Shown here piece after piece: positions 46,194 through 55,023 of a DNA stretch of 64,000 bases. The notes under the pieces are model-generated. The model ran no database searches, was not told the DNA's origin, and saw only the letters and a list, made by a program, of their open reading frames with translations. Positions within the stretch are counted from its first letter, which is position 1. Each line of letters starts with the position of its first letter. Made by a program: the position numbers and the translations under genes. The DNA comes from Georgenia thermotolerans. GTDB lineage: Bacteria; Actinomycetota; Actinomycetes; Actinomycetales; Actinomycetaceae. The stretch spans positions 1 through 64,000 of the forward strand of contig NZ_VUKF01000022.1 in assembly GCF_009193185.1 (NCBI RefSeq), written 5' to 3'.

Positions 46194-47026
46194 CAGCGGA
46201 GCTCCTTGCGGTTCGACGGGTGCCAGCGCAGCATCAGGGCCTCGGTTGCCCGGAACGCGGCGTTGACCGCCAGGCCCATGAGGCCGGTGAGCACCACCAA
46301 CGCGTACATCTGGGCGATCGCGTTCGAGCTCTGCGCGGCCACCAGCATCTGCCCCAGCCCCTCGGTGCCGCCGACCATCTCGGTGACGAACGCGATGATC
46401 AGGGCGATCGAGGCCGACACGCGCAGCCCGGGGGCCACGAAGGGCAGCACCGACGGCACCACGATCCGGGTGATCGTCTGCCACCGGCCGAGCTGGTAGG
46501 TCCGGGCCATCGACAGCGCGACGTCGTCGACCTCGCGGATGCCGTAGACGACCTGGGTCAGCACAGGCCACATCGCACCGAACACGATGAGCGTGAGCTT
46601 CATCTCCAGCGCCGGCCCCCACATGAGCAGCCCCAGCGGGATCAGGGCGATCGGCGGGATGGGCTTGAGGAACTCGATGACGGCGCTCGTCGACTCCAAC
46701 AGGACGCGGCTGCTCCCGATCAGCAGCCCCAACGGCACGGCGACCGCGGCGGTGATCGCCAGCCCGACGGACCAGGAGAACGTGGTGGCACCGAACTTGT
46801 CCCAGAACGTGGCGTTGCCGAAGAGCGCCACGAACTCCCGGGCGACATCCGTCATCGCGGGGATCGACGAGCCGGGCAGCAGCGCGGTGCGAGCGCCCAG
46901 CTCCCACAGCGCGAGCAGTGCCGCGACGGTCGCCCACCCGACCGCGAGGTACGGCAGTCGACCCGTGCGACGGGGCCGGCGAGACCGCCCCGGCGCGATC
47001 GCGACGTCGGTCGTCACGGACGCCAC
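46193..47026 (-). CDS. ABC importer permease, SsuC/TauC type (first permease)
   Basis: A 277-residue permease with six hydrophobic segments and the loop MARTYQLGRWQTITRIVVPSVLP. It is clearly diverged from the adjacent permease. The GTG at 47026 overlaps the binding-protein stop by 13 bases. It should form a heterodimeric channel with its neighbour. Confidence 0.92.
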   Translation of the reverse strand: MASVTTDVAIAPGRSRRPRRTGRLPYLAVGWATVAALLALWELGARTALLPGSSIPAMTDVAREFVALFGNATFWDKFGATTFSWSVGLAITAAVAVPLGLLIGSSRVLLESTSAVIEFLKPIPPIALIPLGLLMWGPALEMKLTLIVFGAMWPVLTQVVYGIREVDDVALSMARTYQLGRWQTITRIVVPSVLPFVAPGLRVSASIALIIAFVTEMVGGTEGLGQMLVAAQSSNAIAQMYALVVLTGLMGLAVNAAFRATEALMLRWHPSNRKELR

Positions 47027-47994
47027 GTCAGGCCCTCCGCGGCCGGAGCCTCGGGGATGAATCCGAGGTCGACCATGACCTGTGCGGTGGCGACCAGGTG
47101 GTCGTCTGTGAGCTGGCCGCCGTAACCCGGCAGCCGCATACCCGCGGCCACGTCCTCGGCCATGCCGAGGTCCTCGACCGCGACCTGGCGCACGGCGTCG
47201 GGGTTCTCCGCGGCGTACTCGCCGGCCTTCTCGATGGCCTCGACGAACTTCTTCGCGTCCTCCGGGCTCTCCTTGAGCCAGGCGTCGGAGGCGAAGAACA
47301 TGCCGATGGTGGCCTGCGCGGGCAGCGCGGTGGTGTAGAGGTTGCCGATGTTGCGGGCGCCGGCCTTCTCCAGGGTGGTGTAGAAGGGCTCGACGACGAC
47401 CACGCCATCGACGTCGCCACGCTCGAGAGCGGCCGCCATGTCGGGGAACGGCATCGAGATGAACTCGACGTTCGCCGGGTCGCCGCCGTCGAGGGCGATG
47501 GACTGTGCGGCCGCGGCGTGCATGGCGGCCTTGAGGGCGTTCACGGCCACCTTCTTCCCCTCCAGGTCCGACAGCGAGGTGATCGACTCGTCGGCGACGA
47601 ACAGGCCGGAGAAGTCGCTGTCGGCGTCCTTGCTGGTGATGGCGGCACTGGCGATGCCGGTGACCGGGAGGTTCTGGGCCCGGGCGTTGAGGTAGCCGAT
47701 GGTGGCGGCCTCGCCCACCTGCAGCTGACCGTTCATCACGGCCGGCACGATGCCCGCGGCGTTCTGCATCACCTGCGTCTCGACCGTGAGTCCCGCCTCC
47801 TCGAAGTACCCCTGGTCCTCGGCGATGTAGAGGGGCGCGTACTCGATGATCGGGAGAGTGCCGACCTTGATCGTGGTCGAGTCGGCACCGGATCCGCCCG
47901 TGGGCGAGCCGGCCTCGCCGGCGTCAGCGCCGGCGCTGCACGCTGCGAGGGCGAGTGCGGCAGCGACGACGGTGACAGTTCTGATGGCGCGCAT
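47014..47994 (-). CDS. ABC importer substrate-binding lipoprotein, SsuA/NMT1-like
   Basis: A 326-residue lipoprotein. The lipobox is LAACS (Cys about 19). The mature protein begins IKVGTLPIIEYAPLYIAEDQ and contains NGQLQVGEA, the pattern of SsuA/TauA/NMT1-THI5 binding proteins for sulfonates, nitrate and aromatic anions. The ATG at 47994 with GGAG upstream is preferred over an in-frame start 15 codons earlier. It lies 68 bp downstream of pcaG. The ligand is inferred to be the aromatic substrate of the operon. Confidence 0.92.
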   Translation of the reverse strand: MRAIRTVTVVAAALALAACSAGADAGEAGSPTGGSGADSTTIKVGTLPIIEYAPLYIAEDQGYFEEAGLTVETQVMQNAAGIVPAVMNGQLQVGEAATIGYLNARAQNLPVTGIASAAITSKDADSDFSGLFVADESITSLSDLEGKKVAVNALKAAMHAAAAQSIALDGGDPANVEFISMPFPDMAAALERGDVDGVVVVEPFYTTLEKAGARNIGNLYTTALPAQATIGMFFASDAWLKESPEDAKKFVEAIEKAGEYAAENPDAVRQVAVEDLGMAEDVAAGMRLPGYGGQLTDDHLVATAQVMVDLGFIPEAPAAEGLTWRP

Positions 47995-48062
47995 GAGGTC
48001 TCCAAGGGGGGGTGGGTGGGTGGAGGGAGCCGGGGACATCGGTGTCCCGGAAGGAGGGTCGG

Positions 48063-48758
48063 TCAGTGGTGGGCGGGCGCGTGTTCGCGCCCGAAGACGT
48101 CGAAGAACACGGTTTCGTCCGGGCCCTGCAGGTGGACGTCAAACCGGTATCCACCCTCGACGGGATGCGCCAGAAGCGTCCGGCGTCGCTCCTCAGGTAG
48201 GGCCATCAGGAGGGTATCGGTGGAGTTGGCTACTTCTTCGTCGGCGAAGTAGACGCGGGTGACGAGCATCTTCAGGACACCGCCGGCGAACAGGGTGAGG
48301 GCGATGCATGGCGCCTGGGGGGCGCCGTCGACCGTGATGACGGCACCGGGCTTGACGGTGCGGAACTCGCAGGTGCCATCGGGCCCCGACGCTGCCCGGC
48401 CAAAGCCGCGGAAGCCGTCGGGAGCAACGGGGGTGTAGATGCCACCGCCGACTGTGAAGTGCCCGGTCTCGTCCGGCTGCCAGATCTCCACGAGGGCGTC
48501 AGGGAGGGGCTGCCCCGCGCCGTCGTAGACGGTCACCGCCAGGCTCAGCACGCCCGGGCGTCGCGGGCCTGCGACGTCGGGCCCGGCCTCGTACGGCAGG
48601 GCGATCCCGGAGTAGGGACCGACGGCCTGGCTAGGCGTTATGCCCGGCGACGGCGCCAAGCCGGGTGTCGGCGGCCAGGTCCGGTAGTCCTCGTTCGAGC
48701 TGTTGTCCGGTGGCCAGTTCTCGAAGACGGCACCGCGCCGCGACTCGATGATGCCCAT
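48063..48758 (-). CDS. pcaG: Protocatechuate 3,4-dioxygenase-like alpha subunit
   Basis: A 231-residue intradiol dioxygenase alpha subunit, longer at the N-terminus than the usual 200. Shared blocks are TPSQAVGPY, LVEIWQPDETGHF, FGRAASGPDGTCEFRTVKPG, VYFADEEVANS and YRFDVHLQGPDETVFFDVF. It lacks iron ligands, as alpha subunits do. Against my recollection of the Pseudomonas putida enzyme, two substrate-pocket positions differ: Thr12 is Ala (TPSQAVGPY) and Arg133 is Gly (LFAGG instead of FARG). Arg133 is thought to lie near the substrate carboxylate. The usual APHI is APCI. A changed substrate is therefore likely. The ATG overlaps the pcaH stop by one base. Confidence 0.88.
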   Translation of the reverse strand: MGIIESRRGAVFENWPPDNSSNEDYRTWPPTPGLAPSPGITPSQAVGPYSGIALPYEAGPDVAGPRRPGVLSLAVTVYDGAGQPLPDALVEIWQPDETGHFTVGGGIYTPVAPDGFRGFGRAASGPDGTCEFRTVKPGAVITVDGAPQAPCIALTLFAGGVLKMLVTRVYFADEEVANSTDTLLMALPEERRRTLLAHPVEGGYRFDVHLQGPDETVFFDVFGREHAPAHH

Positions 48759-49504
48759 CAGTCCTCCCACAGGGTGCCGTCGGCCCCACCGAGAACGATG
48801 TCGAAGCGGTAGGCGTTGGCGAACTCCGGGATCGTGAGCTGGTGGTCGTACCGAGCCACCAGGCGCAGCCGCGCACGCTCGTCACGGATCGAGTTGAAGA
48901 TCGGGTCCTGGAAGTGCAGGTCGTCGCCGGGGAAGTACATCTGCGTCACGAGGCGCTGCTCGATCGAGCGCCCGAAGATGGAGAAGTGGATGTGCGCCGG
49001 ACGCCACGCATTGGCATGGTTGCGCCACGGATAAGGGCCGGGCTTGATGGTGACGAAGCGGTAGCGGCCCTGGCCATCGGTCAGGCAGCGCCCGGCACCG
49101 TGGAAGTTCGGGTCAAGGGGGGCGGGGTGACGATCGGTGTGGTGCGTGTAGCGGCCCGCCGCGTTCGCCTGCCACACCTCCACGAGCGTGCCCGGGACCG
49201 GACGCCCCCAGCTGTCGGTGACCGTGCCGTGCACGACGATGCGCTGACCGATGGCCTCCCCCGCACCCTGCCGCGTCAGGTCGGCGTCACCGGGCCGGAT
49301 CTCGTTCTCGCCGAAGACCGGTCCGCTCAGCTCCAGCTGACTTTTCGGGGGCAGCACCAGTGCTTGGGCCGGGGCGCGCAGGATAGTCGCGTGGTTGTCC
49401 GGGAAGAGGTATTGCGGGTCCGGTACCGGCGTGGGTAAGGGCGACCCGACGGTCACGCCCCCCTGACCGCGAGCAGCCGCCAGCTGCACCGTGGGCCTGT
49501 TCAT
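48758..49504 (-). CDS. pcaH: Protocatechuate 3,4-dioxygenase-like beta subunit (iron-binding)
   Basis: A 248-residue intradiol dioxygenase catalytic subunit. The Fe(III) ligands are present: Tyr in GRYTHH (near 117), Tyr in PGPYPWRN (near 157), and the two His of RPAHIHFS (near 170-172), together with the Trp and Arg of PWRN/WRPAH. Residues before the core differ from classical PcaH: the PDYK stretch (Tyr24, also called Tyr324) reads PDNH. It heads the eight-gene operon, with a palindrome about 95 bp upstream. It is expected to cleave a 4-substituted catechol between the hydroxyls; sulfocatechol is favoured over protocatechuate by context. The start is the ATG at 49504. Confidence 0.9.
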   Translation of the reverse strand: MNRPTVQLAAARGQGGVTVGSPLPTPVPDPQYLFPDNHATILRAPAQALVLPPKSQLELSGPVFGENEIRPGDADLTRQGAGEAIGQRIVVHGTVTDSWGRPVPGTLVEVWQANAAGRYTHHTDRHPAPLDPNFHGAGRCLTDGQGRYRFVTIKPGPYPWRNHANAWRPAHIHFSIFGRSIEQRLVTQMYFPGDDLHFQDPIFNSIRDERARLRLVARYDHQLTIPEFANAYRFDIVLGGADGTLWED

Positions 49505-49869
49505 TCCTGCTCCTCCTGAGCTGCGGCTGCGTCGTCGTAACCGGCTCGCCCGTACGTCGTCGTCTGGTTCCGCCAGTGTGGGTGGGCTGTCCCCCCGTGG
49601 GCAAATTCCAATTGCCCGCCAGGGCTATAGCGCAAACATATACACGCAGGTCAACGGGGTGATTCGCGCAAGCGCGGCGCCCGAAGGGTGCGGCGCCGAG
49701 ATGGTCTCGTTATCACTTCCGAGGCCCGGAGAGGTAAACCAGAGGCCTTCCATTCACGAACGTGTGCACCCCAGCGGGCGCCAACGCTGACCGGCGCACA
49801 CCGGCTCCGTACAGAGGTCGTGCCCCGCGCCGAGGGGCTCGGTCACCGCCACCGCCACCGCCCTGCCCA
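49505..49869. other. Promoter region of the pca-like operon; no gene seen
   Basis: These 365 bases are less GC-rich than the surroundings and show no convincing coding frame. They should hold the promoter of the minus-strand operon. The only clear structure is the palindrome at 49599-49617. The right end borders the degraded aminotransferase sequence. Confidence 0.6.
49599..49617. promoter_or_regulatory. Palindrome upstream of pcaH, candidate LysR site
   Basis: GGGCAAATTCCAATTGCCC has perfect 6-bp arms (GGGCAA/TTGCCC) around 7 bases and includes a T-rich/A-rich core compatible with the T-N11-A pattern of LysR sites. It lies about 95 bp upstream of the pcaH start, a usual activator position. 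Confidence 0.5.
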
Positions 49870-50291
49870 GCGCGTCAGAGCTGCCGTGGCGGCTCGTGCC
49901 CGTGACGGTCCAGGGCGGGCTCCCTGTCACAAGTGGGTCGACCGCCGCCTCCTCGCCGCCGAACCCGGGCCCCGGTCCCCCACGTGTGTCCCCCTCCTGG
50001 TCGACACCGGCCGCGCGGTACTGGAGGCCGGACGGGCGAACAACTCCGTCGTGCTGCCCGACGGGTGCACACCCCAGCGCTCGACGGCCGGATCCTGCCC
50101 GGGCTCGCCCGCGCCCGGGCCATCGCCGCGCTGGCCGCCGCGGGGGTCGCGGTGATCAAGGTTCCGCTCCGGCTCGAGGACCTGGCCCGGGCGAGCGAGG
50201 TGTTCGTGACGAACGCACTCGTCGCCGCCCGTCCCGTCGTCGCCGTTCACGGGGGTGGGCGCGTGGGCACCGGGGCCGGTGGCGCGCCTCG
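49870..50291 (+). pseudogene. Frameshifted remnant of a class-IV aminotransferase (PabC-like aminodeoxychorismate lyase)
   Basis: Three reading frames in succession encode adjoining family blocks. ELPWRLVPVTVQGGL is near 49877-49921; CHKWVDRRLLAA through LLVDTGRAVLEAGRANNSVVLPDG runs at 49925-50064; HTPALDGRILPGLARARAI, then EVFVTNALVAARPVVAVHG, follows to about 50260. At least two frameshifts, near 49921 and 50065, join them. The order KW.DR - LE.GR.N - TP.LDGR.LPG.(T)R - E.F.TNAL matches the C-terminal half of PabC or PabB-PabC fusions. No N-terminal half and no clean stop are seen. It runs into the 3' end of nadC. It is non-functional unless these are sequencing errors. Confidence 0.72.
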
Positions 50292-51137
50292 TCAGTCCGC
50301 GACGTCCAGCCCGAGGTCCAGGACCGGCGCCGAGTGGGTGATCCACCCGGCCGACATCAGGTCGACCCCCGTCGCGGCGATGACCGGCGCGGTCTCGGCC
50401 GTGAGCCGTCCCGACGCCTCGGTGACCATCCGGCCGGCCACCAGCTCCACCGCCTCGCGCAGCGTCTCCGGTGTCATGTTGTCCAGCAGGACGGCGTCGA
50501 CCGGGTCGGTGAGCACCTCCCGCAGCTGGTCGAGGGTGTCGACCTCGACCTCGATCTTCACCAGGTGGCCCACGCCGGCCCGGGCCCGGGCGATGGCCTC
50601 GCGGACGCCGCCGGCCAGGGCGATGTGGTTGTCCTTGATGAGGACGGCGTCGTCGAGCCCGAAGCGGTGGTTGACCCCGCCGCCGGCGACCACGGCGTGC
50701 TTCTCCAGGGCTCGCAGGCCGGGGGTGGTCTTGCGGGTGCAGGTCACCCGGGTGGTGGTGTGGGCGATGGCGTCGGCGATCTGCGCCGTCGCCGTCGCGA
50801 CGCCGGAGAGGTGGCCGAGGAAGTTCAGGGCGACCCGCTCCGCGGTGAGGACGGCGCGGGCGGGACCGGACACGGTGGCGACGACGTCGCCCGGACGCAC
50901 CCGGGACCCGTCCGGCAGGGCGACGTCGACGCCGATCGCCGGGTCGACCAGCCGGAAAGCCGCCGCGGCCAGGTCCGTCCCTGCCACCACGCCCGGATCG
51001 CGGGCGACCAGCCGGACCGAGGCGCGCCGGTCGGCGGGCACGACCGTGTCCGTCGTGATGTCCCCGGCGCGGCCGAGGTCCTCCAGGAGCGCGGCACGGA
51101 CCAGGGGCTCGACGAGCAGCGGCGACAAGGGTTTCAC
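50292..51137 (-). CDS. nadC: Nicotinate-nucleotide pyrophosphorylase (carboxylating)
   Basis: A 281-residue quinolinate phosphoribosyltransferase. Visible motifs are [14 protein letters not shown] near the N-terminus, [61 protein letters not shown] and [11 protein letters not shown]. It makes nicotinate mononucleotide from quinolinate and PRPP. The GTG at 51137 overlaps the nadB stop (GTGA). It is the last gene of nadA-nadB-nadC. Its 3' end abuts the convergent aminotransferase remnant. Confidence 0.96.
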   Translation of the reverse strand: MKPLSPLLVEPLVRAALLEDLGRAGDITTDTVVPADRRASVRLVARDPGVVAGTDLAAAAFRLVDPAIGVDVALPDGSRVRPGDVVATVSGPARAVLTAERVALNFLGHLSGVATATAQIADAIAHTTTRVTCTRKTTPGLRALEKHAVVAGGGVNHRFGLDDAVLIKDNHIALAGGVREAIARARAGVGHLVKIEVEVDTLDQLREVLTDPVDAVLLDNMTPETLREAVELVAGRMVTEASGRLTAETAPVIAATGVDLMSAGWITHSAPVLDLGLDVAD

Positions 51138-52669
51138 GTGGCACTCCGGCGGTGTGCGGGGGTGAGGAGGCCGCCGAGGCCGTCCTCGAGGGTCAGGGTG
51201 AGGTGCCGCGGCTCGGCGGCGCCGGGGAAGTCGGTGCGCGTGTGCGCGCCGCGGCTCTCTTCGCGGCGCAGCGCCGAGGTGGCGAGCAGCAGCGCCGCGA
51301 GCGTGGCGTCGTCGGTGGCGTCGAGGCCGGCCCGGTCGACGGTGGCGCCGAGCCGGTCGACGGCGTGGGTCAAGGTGGCGCCGTCGCGCAGCACGCCGAC
51401 GCACTCGGACATCAGCGTGCGCAGCTCCGCCGCACCCCCCGCAGGCTCCGCGGCCGGCCCCGGCTGGGGCGCCGGGCTGCCGAGGCGGGGACCTCGGCGC
51501 CCCTCCTGGCCGGCCACGTCCTGCGCGACCCACCGGGCGCACACGGCCGCCTCGAGGAGGGAGTTGGAGGCCAGGCGGTTCGCGCCGTGCAGGCCGGTGC
51601 TGGCCACCTCCCCCACCGCCCACAGGCCCGCGACGGTGGTGCGTCCGCGCCCGTCGACGCTCACCCCGCCCATGAGGTAGTGCGCGGCCGGCCGGACCGG
51701 CATGGGGGCGCGGCGCGGGTCGATGCCCGCCGCCCGGCAGGCGGCGGCCACGGTCGGGAAGCGGGCGGCGGCACCCAGCGCCTCTCGGGCGTCGAGGAAG
51801 ACCCGACCGCCGCGCTCGAGCTCGGCGAAGACGGCCCGGGCGACGACGTCGCGCGGGGCGAGGTCGTCCTCGAGCAGGCGGTCGCCGGCGGCGTCGACCA
51901 GGCGGGCCCCCGCACCGCGGAGTGCCTCGGTGACCAGCGGCATGGGGTCCAGGCCGACATCGAGCGCGGTGGGGTGGAACTGGACCATCTCCAGGTCCCG
52001 CAGCTCCGCCCCGGCGCGGGCGGCCAGGGCCAGCCCCTGCCCGCGGGAGCCGGTGGGGTTGGTGGTGTGGCGGAAGAGCCCGCCAGCGCCGCCGGTGGCC
52101 AGGACGACCCGGTCGGTGCGGATCAGCTCGGGGGCGCCGCCGGCAGCGACGACGACGCCGGCGACGCGGCCGTCGTCGCCGGTGACCACCCGCACCGCAC
52201 GGGCGTGCTGCAGGACGGTGATCGACGGCGTGGCCCGCACCGCGGCGATCGCGGCCCGCAGGACCTCGTGACCGGTGGCGTCCCCGCCCGCGTGGGCGAC
52301 GCGGTGGCGGCTGTGCGCGGCCTCCAGGCCCAGGGTGAAGGCGCCGTCGGGCGTGCGGTCGAAGCGGGCACCGAGGGCGGCGAGGTGCTCGACCGCGGCG
52401 GGGGCGGCGGCGGTGATCCGCTCGGCGGTGCCAGGGTCGGACAGTCCCGCCCCGGCGTGGAGGGTGTCGAGGGCGTGCAGCAGCGGCGAGTCGCCCGGGT
52501 GGAGGGCGGCGGCGATCCCGCCCTGCGCGAGGTCGGTGGAGGTGTGCTCGGCCAGGCGCCCGGTGGTCAGCACCACGCACGGCAGCGGCGCCAGGTGCAC
52601 GGCGGTCAGGAGGCCGGCCAGGCCGGCGCCGACGATGACCGGCCGGTCCTGGGGCGGCGCGGCGCCCAT
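51134..52669 (-). CDS. nadB: L-aspartate oxidase
   Basis: A 511-residue flavoprotein oxidising aspartate to iminoaspartate. FAD motifs are [16 protein letters not shown] (about 11-26), [41 protein letters not shown] and [15 protein letters not shown]. The active-site Arg in [13 protein letters not shown] is present. The ATG at 52669 overlaps the nadA stop by one base; the upstream in-frame extension belongs to nadA in another frame. Its C-terminal helical domain is complete. Confidence 0.96.
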   Translation of the reverse strand: MGAAPPQDRPVIVGAGLAGLLTAVHLAPLPCVVLTTGRLAEHTSTDLAQGGIAAALHPGDSPLLHALDTLHAGAGLSDPGTAERITAAAPAAVEHLAALGARFDRTPDGAFTLGLEAAHSRHRVAHAGGDATGHEVLRAAIAAVRATPSITVLQHARAVRVVTGDDGRVAGVVVAAGGAPELIRTDRVVLATGGAGGLFRHTTNPTGSRGQGLALAARAGAELRDLEMVQFHPTALDVGLDPMPLVTEALRGAGARLVDAAGDRLLEDDLAPRDVVARAVFAELERGGRVFLDAREALGAAARFPTVAAACRAAGIDPRRAPMPVRPAAHYLMGGVSVDGRGRTTVAGLWAVGEVASTGLHGANRLASNSLLEAAVCARWVAQDVAGQEGRRGPRLGSPAPQPGPAAEPAGGAAELRTLMSECVGVLRDGATLTHAVDRLGATVDRAGLDATDDATLAALLLATSALRREESRGAHTRTDFPGAAEPRHLTLTLEDGLGGLLTPAHRRSAT

Positions 52670-53643
52670 CAGACGGCCAGCATGCGCTCGACGGCGGCCC
52701 GGGCCCGGACGGCGACCTGCGGATCGATCGTCACCTCGTGCCGGCCCAGCTCCAGTGCGGCGCGGATGGCGCCGAGGGTGTTGCGCTTCATGTGCGGGCA
52801 CAGGTTGCAGGGCCGGACGAACTCCACGGCAGGGTTGGCGGCCGAGACGTTGTCACTCATCGAGCACTCCGTGATGAGGGCGACGCGGGCCGGCTGCTCG
52901 AGGCGGACGAAGTCCTGCATCTGGGCGGTGGAGCCGGCCATGTCGGCGACGTCGAGCACCTCGGGCGGACACTCGGGGTGGGCCAGCACCGTCACGCCGG
53001 GGTAGTCCACCCGGATCTGGGCGATGTCGCGGGGGGTGAAGCGCTCGTGGACCTCGCAGTGCCCGGCCCAGGTGATGACCTCCACGCCGGTCTGGCGGGC
53101 GATGTTCTGGGCGAGGTACTCGTCCGGGATCATGATGACCCGGTCCACGCCGAGGGACTCGATGACCTTCACGGCGTTCCCGGAGGTGCAGCACACGTCC
53201 GACTCCGCCTTCACCGCGGCGGAGGTGTTGACGTAGGTGACGACCGGGACGCCGGGATGCGCCGCGCGCAGCGCCCGCACGTCCGCCGCGGTGATGGACT
53301 CCGCCAGCGAGCAGCCCGAACGAAGGTCGGGGATCAGGACCGTCTTGGCCGGGTTGAGGAGCTTGGCGGTCTCGGCCATGAAGTGCACGCCGGCCAGGAC
53401 GATGACGTCCGCCTCGACGTGCTGGGCCTCGCGGGCCAGCGCCAGGGAGTCCCCGACGATGTCCGCCACCCCGTGGAAGATCTCCGGCGTCTGGTAGTTG
53501 TGCGCCAGGATCACGGCGTTGCGCTCGCGCTTGAGGCGCCAGATCGCCGCGACATCGTCCTCCATGGTCGCCCACTCCACGCGGGGGACGACGGTACGGA
53601 TCCGCTCGTAGAGGGCGTCGGTGCTGATGGTCGGTGCGGTCAT
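52669..53643 (-). CDS. nadA: Quinolinate synthase
   Basis: A 324-residue 4Fe-4S enzyme condensing iminoaspartate with dihydroxyacetone phosphate. The three cluster cysteines lie in [17 protein letters not shown] and the RPCNLCPHM region; [30 protein letters not shown] and ITECSMSDN are also present. It heads the nadABC operon, which is preceded by two NrtR-like boxes. The start is the ATG at 53643. Confidence 0.96.
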   Translation of the reverse strand: MTAPTISTDALYERIRTVVPRVEWATMEDDVAAIWRLKRERNAVILAHNYQTPEIFHGVADIVGDSLALAREAQHVEADVIVLAGVHFMAETAKLLNPAKTVLIPDLRSGCSLAESITAADVRALRAAHPGVPVVTYVNTSAAVKAESDVCCTSGNAVKVIESLGVDRVIMIPDEYLAQNIARQTGVEVITWAGHCEVHERFTPRDIAQIRVDYPGVTVLAHPECPPEVLDVADMAGSTAQMQDFVRLEQPARVALITECSMSDNVSAANPAVEFVRPCNLCPHMKRNTLGAIRAALELGRHEVTIDPQVAVRARAAVERMLAV

Positions 53644-53685
53644 GGTGGGCCTCTCGGGGGCGCCGGGTGGTCGGACATCAGACTT

Positions 53686-53702
53686 ATGCTGACGCTGAGC
53701 AT
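53686..53702. promoter_or_regulatory. NrtR-like operator, box 1
   Basis: ATGCT-N7-AGCAT dyad, 43 bp upstream of the nadA start. It forms a tandem pair with the next box, centre to centre 22 bp, two helical turns. Confidence 0.7.
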
Positions 53703-53707
53703 TTCAT

Positions 53708-53724
53708 ATGCTGGTGATGAGCAT
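53708..53724. promoter_or_regulatory. NrtR-like operator, box 2
   Basis: ATGCT-N7-AGCAT dyad, extended to TATGCT...AGCATA with one more base each side. It lies between nadA and the stop-side of nrtR on the same strand. The identical arms and 22-bp phasing with box 1 suggest cooperative binding. Confidence 0.7.
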
Positions 53725-53772
53725 AACCGATGGAGGTGTCGGCACGGAAGGGCCACGGCTGACGCGCCGCGG

Positions 53773-54669
53773 TCAGTTGGGTCGCGGGACCGGCAGCTTC
53801 GTGCCCGCGACGTCCCGCTCGTCCAGGACCTCCCGGCGGAACCGGAAGAGCCTGGCAGGCCGCCCGCCGGTGGAGTGGTCGACCTCGCCGGTCTCCTCGA
53901 CGAGCTCCTGCTGCTCCACCAGGCGGCGGAAGTTCTGCTTGTGCACGTGCTGGCCGGCGATAGCCTCGACCGTCTGCTGGAGCCGACCGAGGGTGAACTC
54001 GGGCGGGAGGAGCTCGAAGACCACGGGTCGGTACTGGATCTTGGCGCGCAGACGTCCGATCGCGGTGGCAAGGATGCGCCGGTGGTGCCGGTCCATCGGG
54101 CACCCCCCTGCCTCGCCCGACCCCCCGTGCGCCTCCGGCACCAGGGCGGCCTCGTAGAGCAGCTCATAGCGCTGGAGGGCCATCCCGGGCAGCCACGGGT
54201 GCCCGTCCAGGCCGAAGGTGACGGCGCAGCGCCGCCAGCGACGGTCCCGGACTTCCGGCCGGCCGGAGCTGGCCCATCGCTCCAGGGCCGGCGCGAGGGT
54301 CTCGGTCACGAGCGCGTCGCCGTCGCGCCGGTCCTCCCAGGGGAAGTACTCGAACCAGTTGCGCCACCCCGCGCCGACGGTCGGCACGGTGGTCAGGCCG
54401 AGGTAGGAAACCTCCAGCACCGGACTCATGCCGCGGTCACGATCGGCGAAGGTATAGAGCTGCTCGACGTAGCCCAGGTCGTACCCGGTCTGCTGGACCA
54501 CCCAGGAACGCAGTCCCGCCTGCATCGACCGGTGCCCCGACTGCAAGGGGCCGGAGGGCAGACGACGCCCGTCACCGGTCGTCAGCACGAGCGGGACGCC
54601 GTCATGGACGGCGGAGATCACGGCGACGAGCTCGGCCGAGACACGGTCGTCCTGCGCGGGCTCCCCCAC
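53773..54669 (-). CDS. nrtR: Nudix-domain transcriptional regulator of NAD metabolism
   Basis: A 298-residue regulator. The first 165 residues are Nudix-like, but the catalytic Nudix box is degenerate (GHRSMQAGLRSWVVQQTGYD, lacking the glutamates), as in NrtR proteins that sense ADP-ribose or related metabolites without hydrolysing them. The winged helix follows (FTLGRLQQTVEAIAG through VHKQNFRRLVEQQ). It is upstream of nadABC on the same strand with the paired dyads between, so it should repress NAD synthesis. The GTG at 54669 follows GGGAGGG. Confidence 0.9.
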   Translation of the reverse strand: MGEPAQDDRVSAELVAVISAVHDGVPLVLTTGDGRRLPSGPLQSGHRSMQAGLRSWVVQQTGYDLGYVEQLYTFADRDRGMSPVLEVSYLGLTTVPTVGAGWRNWFEYFPWEDRRDGDALVTETLAPALERWASSGRPEVRDRRWRRCAVTFGLDGHPWLPGMALQRYELLYEAALVPEAHGGSGEAGGCPMDRHHRRILATAIGRLRAKIQYRPVVFELLPPEFTLGRLQQTVEAIAGQHVHKQNFRRLVEQQELVEETGEVDHSTGGRPARLFRFRREVLDERDVAGTKLPVPRPN

Positions 54670-55023
54670 GTATCCCTCCCGTGCCGGTCCTGTTCTTCGG
54701 ACCCATCATGCCGCGATCGGCGCGTCGGCTCGCACCTGGTCGTGTGACCGCTGCCACGGTACGGCTCGGGAGCGGCGCCCCCTGGCGGCCCGTGTAAGCG
54801 GTGCCGGCGCTCTGTGGACCCCCGCGCGCACGCCATTGAGGTGCACGTCGGCGCGCGGCCCAGTTAGGTCCGGCTCTACTCGTTCATAGCCGTCAGGCGT
54901 GCGTGGATATCCGGCGGAACAAGCCCGTTCTCTCGTGCCCCAGGCGCAGACCATTCCGTGACACAAAGCGTGGCATTGGCAGGTCACCGCCCTCGATGTC
55001 GGCGCCCTGGCTGGAAAGTAAAA

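Noticed and set aside
44467-49504. Ordinary protocatechuate branch of the beta-ketoadipate pathway
   Set aside because: Considered first because of pcaH, pcaG and pcaB, but pcaC, pcaD and the CoA-transferase/thiolase genes are missing and maleylacetate reductase, which that branch does not use, is present.
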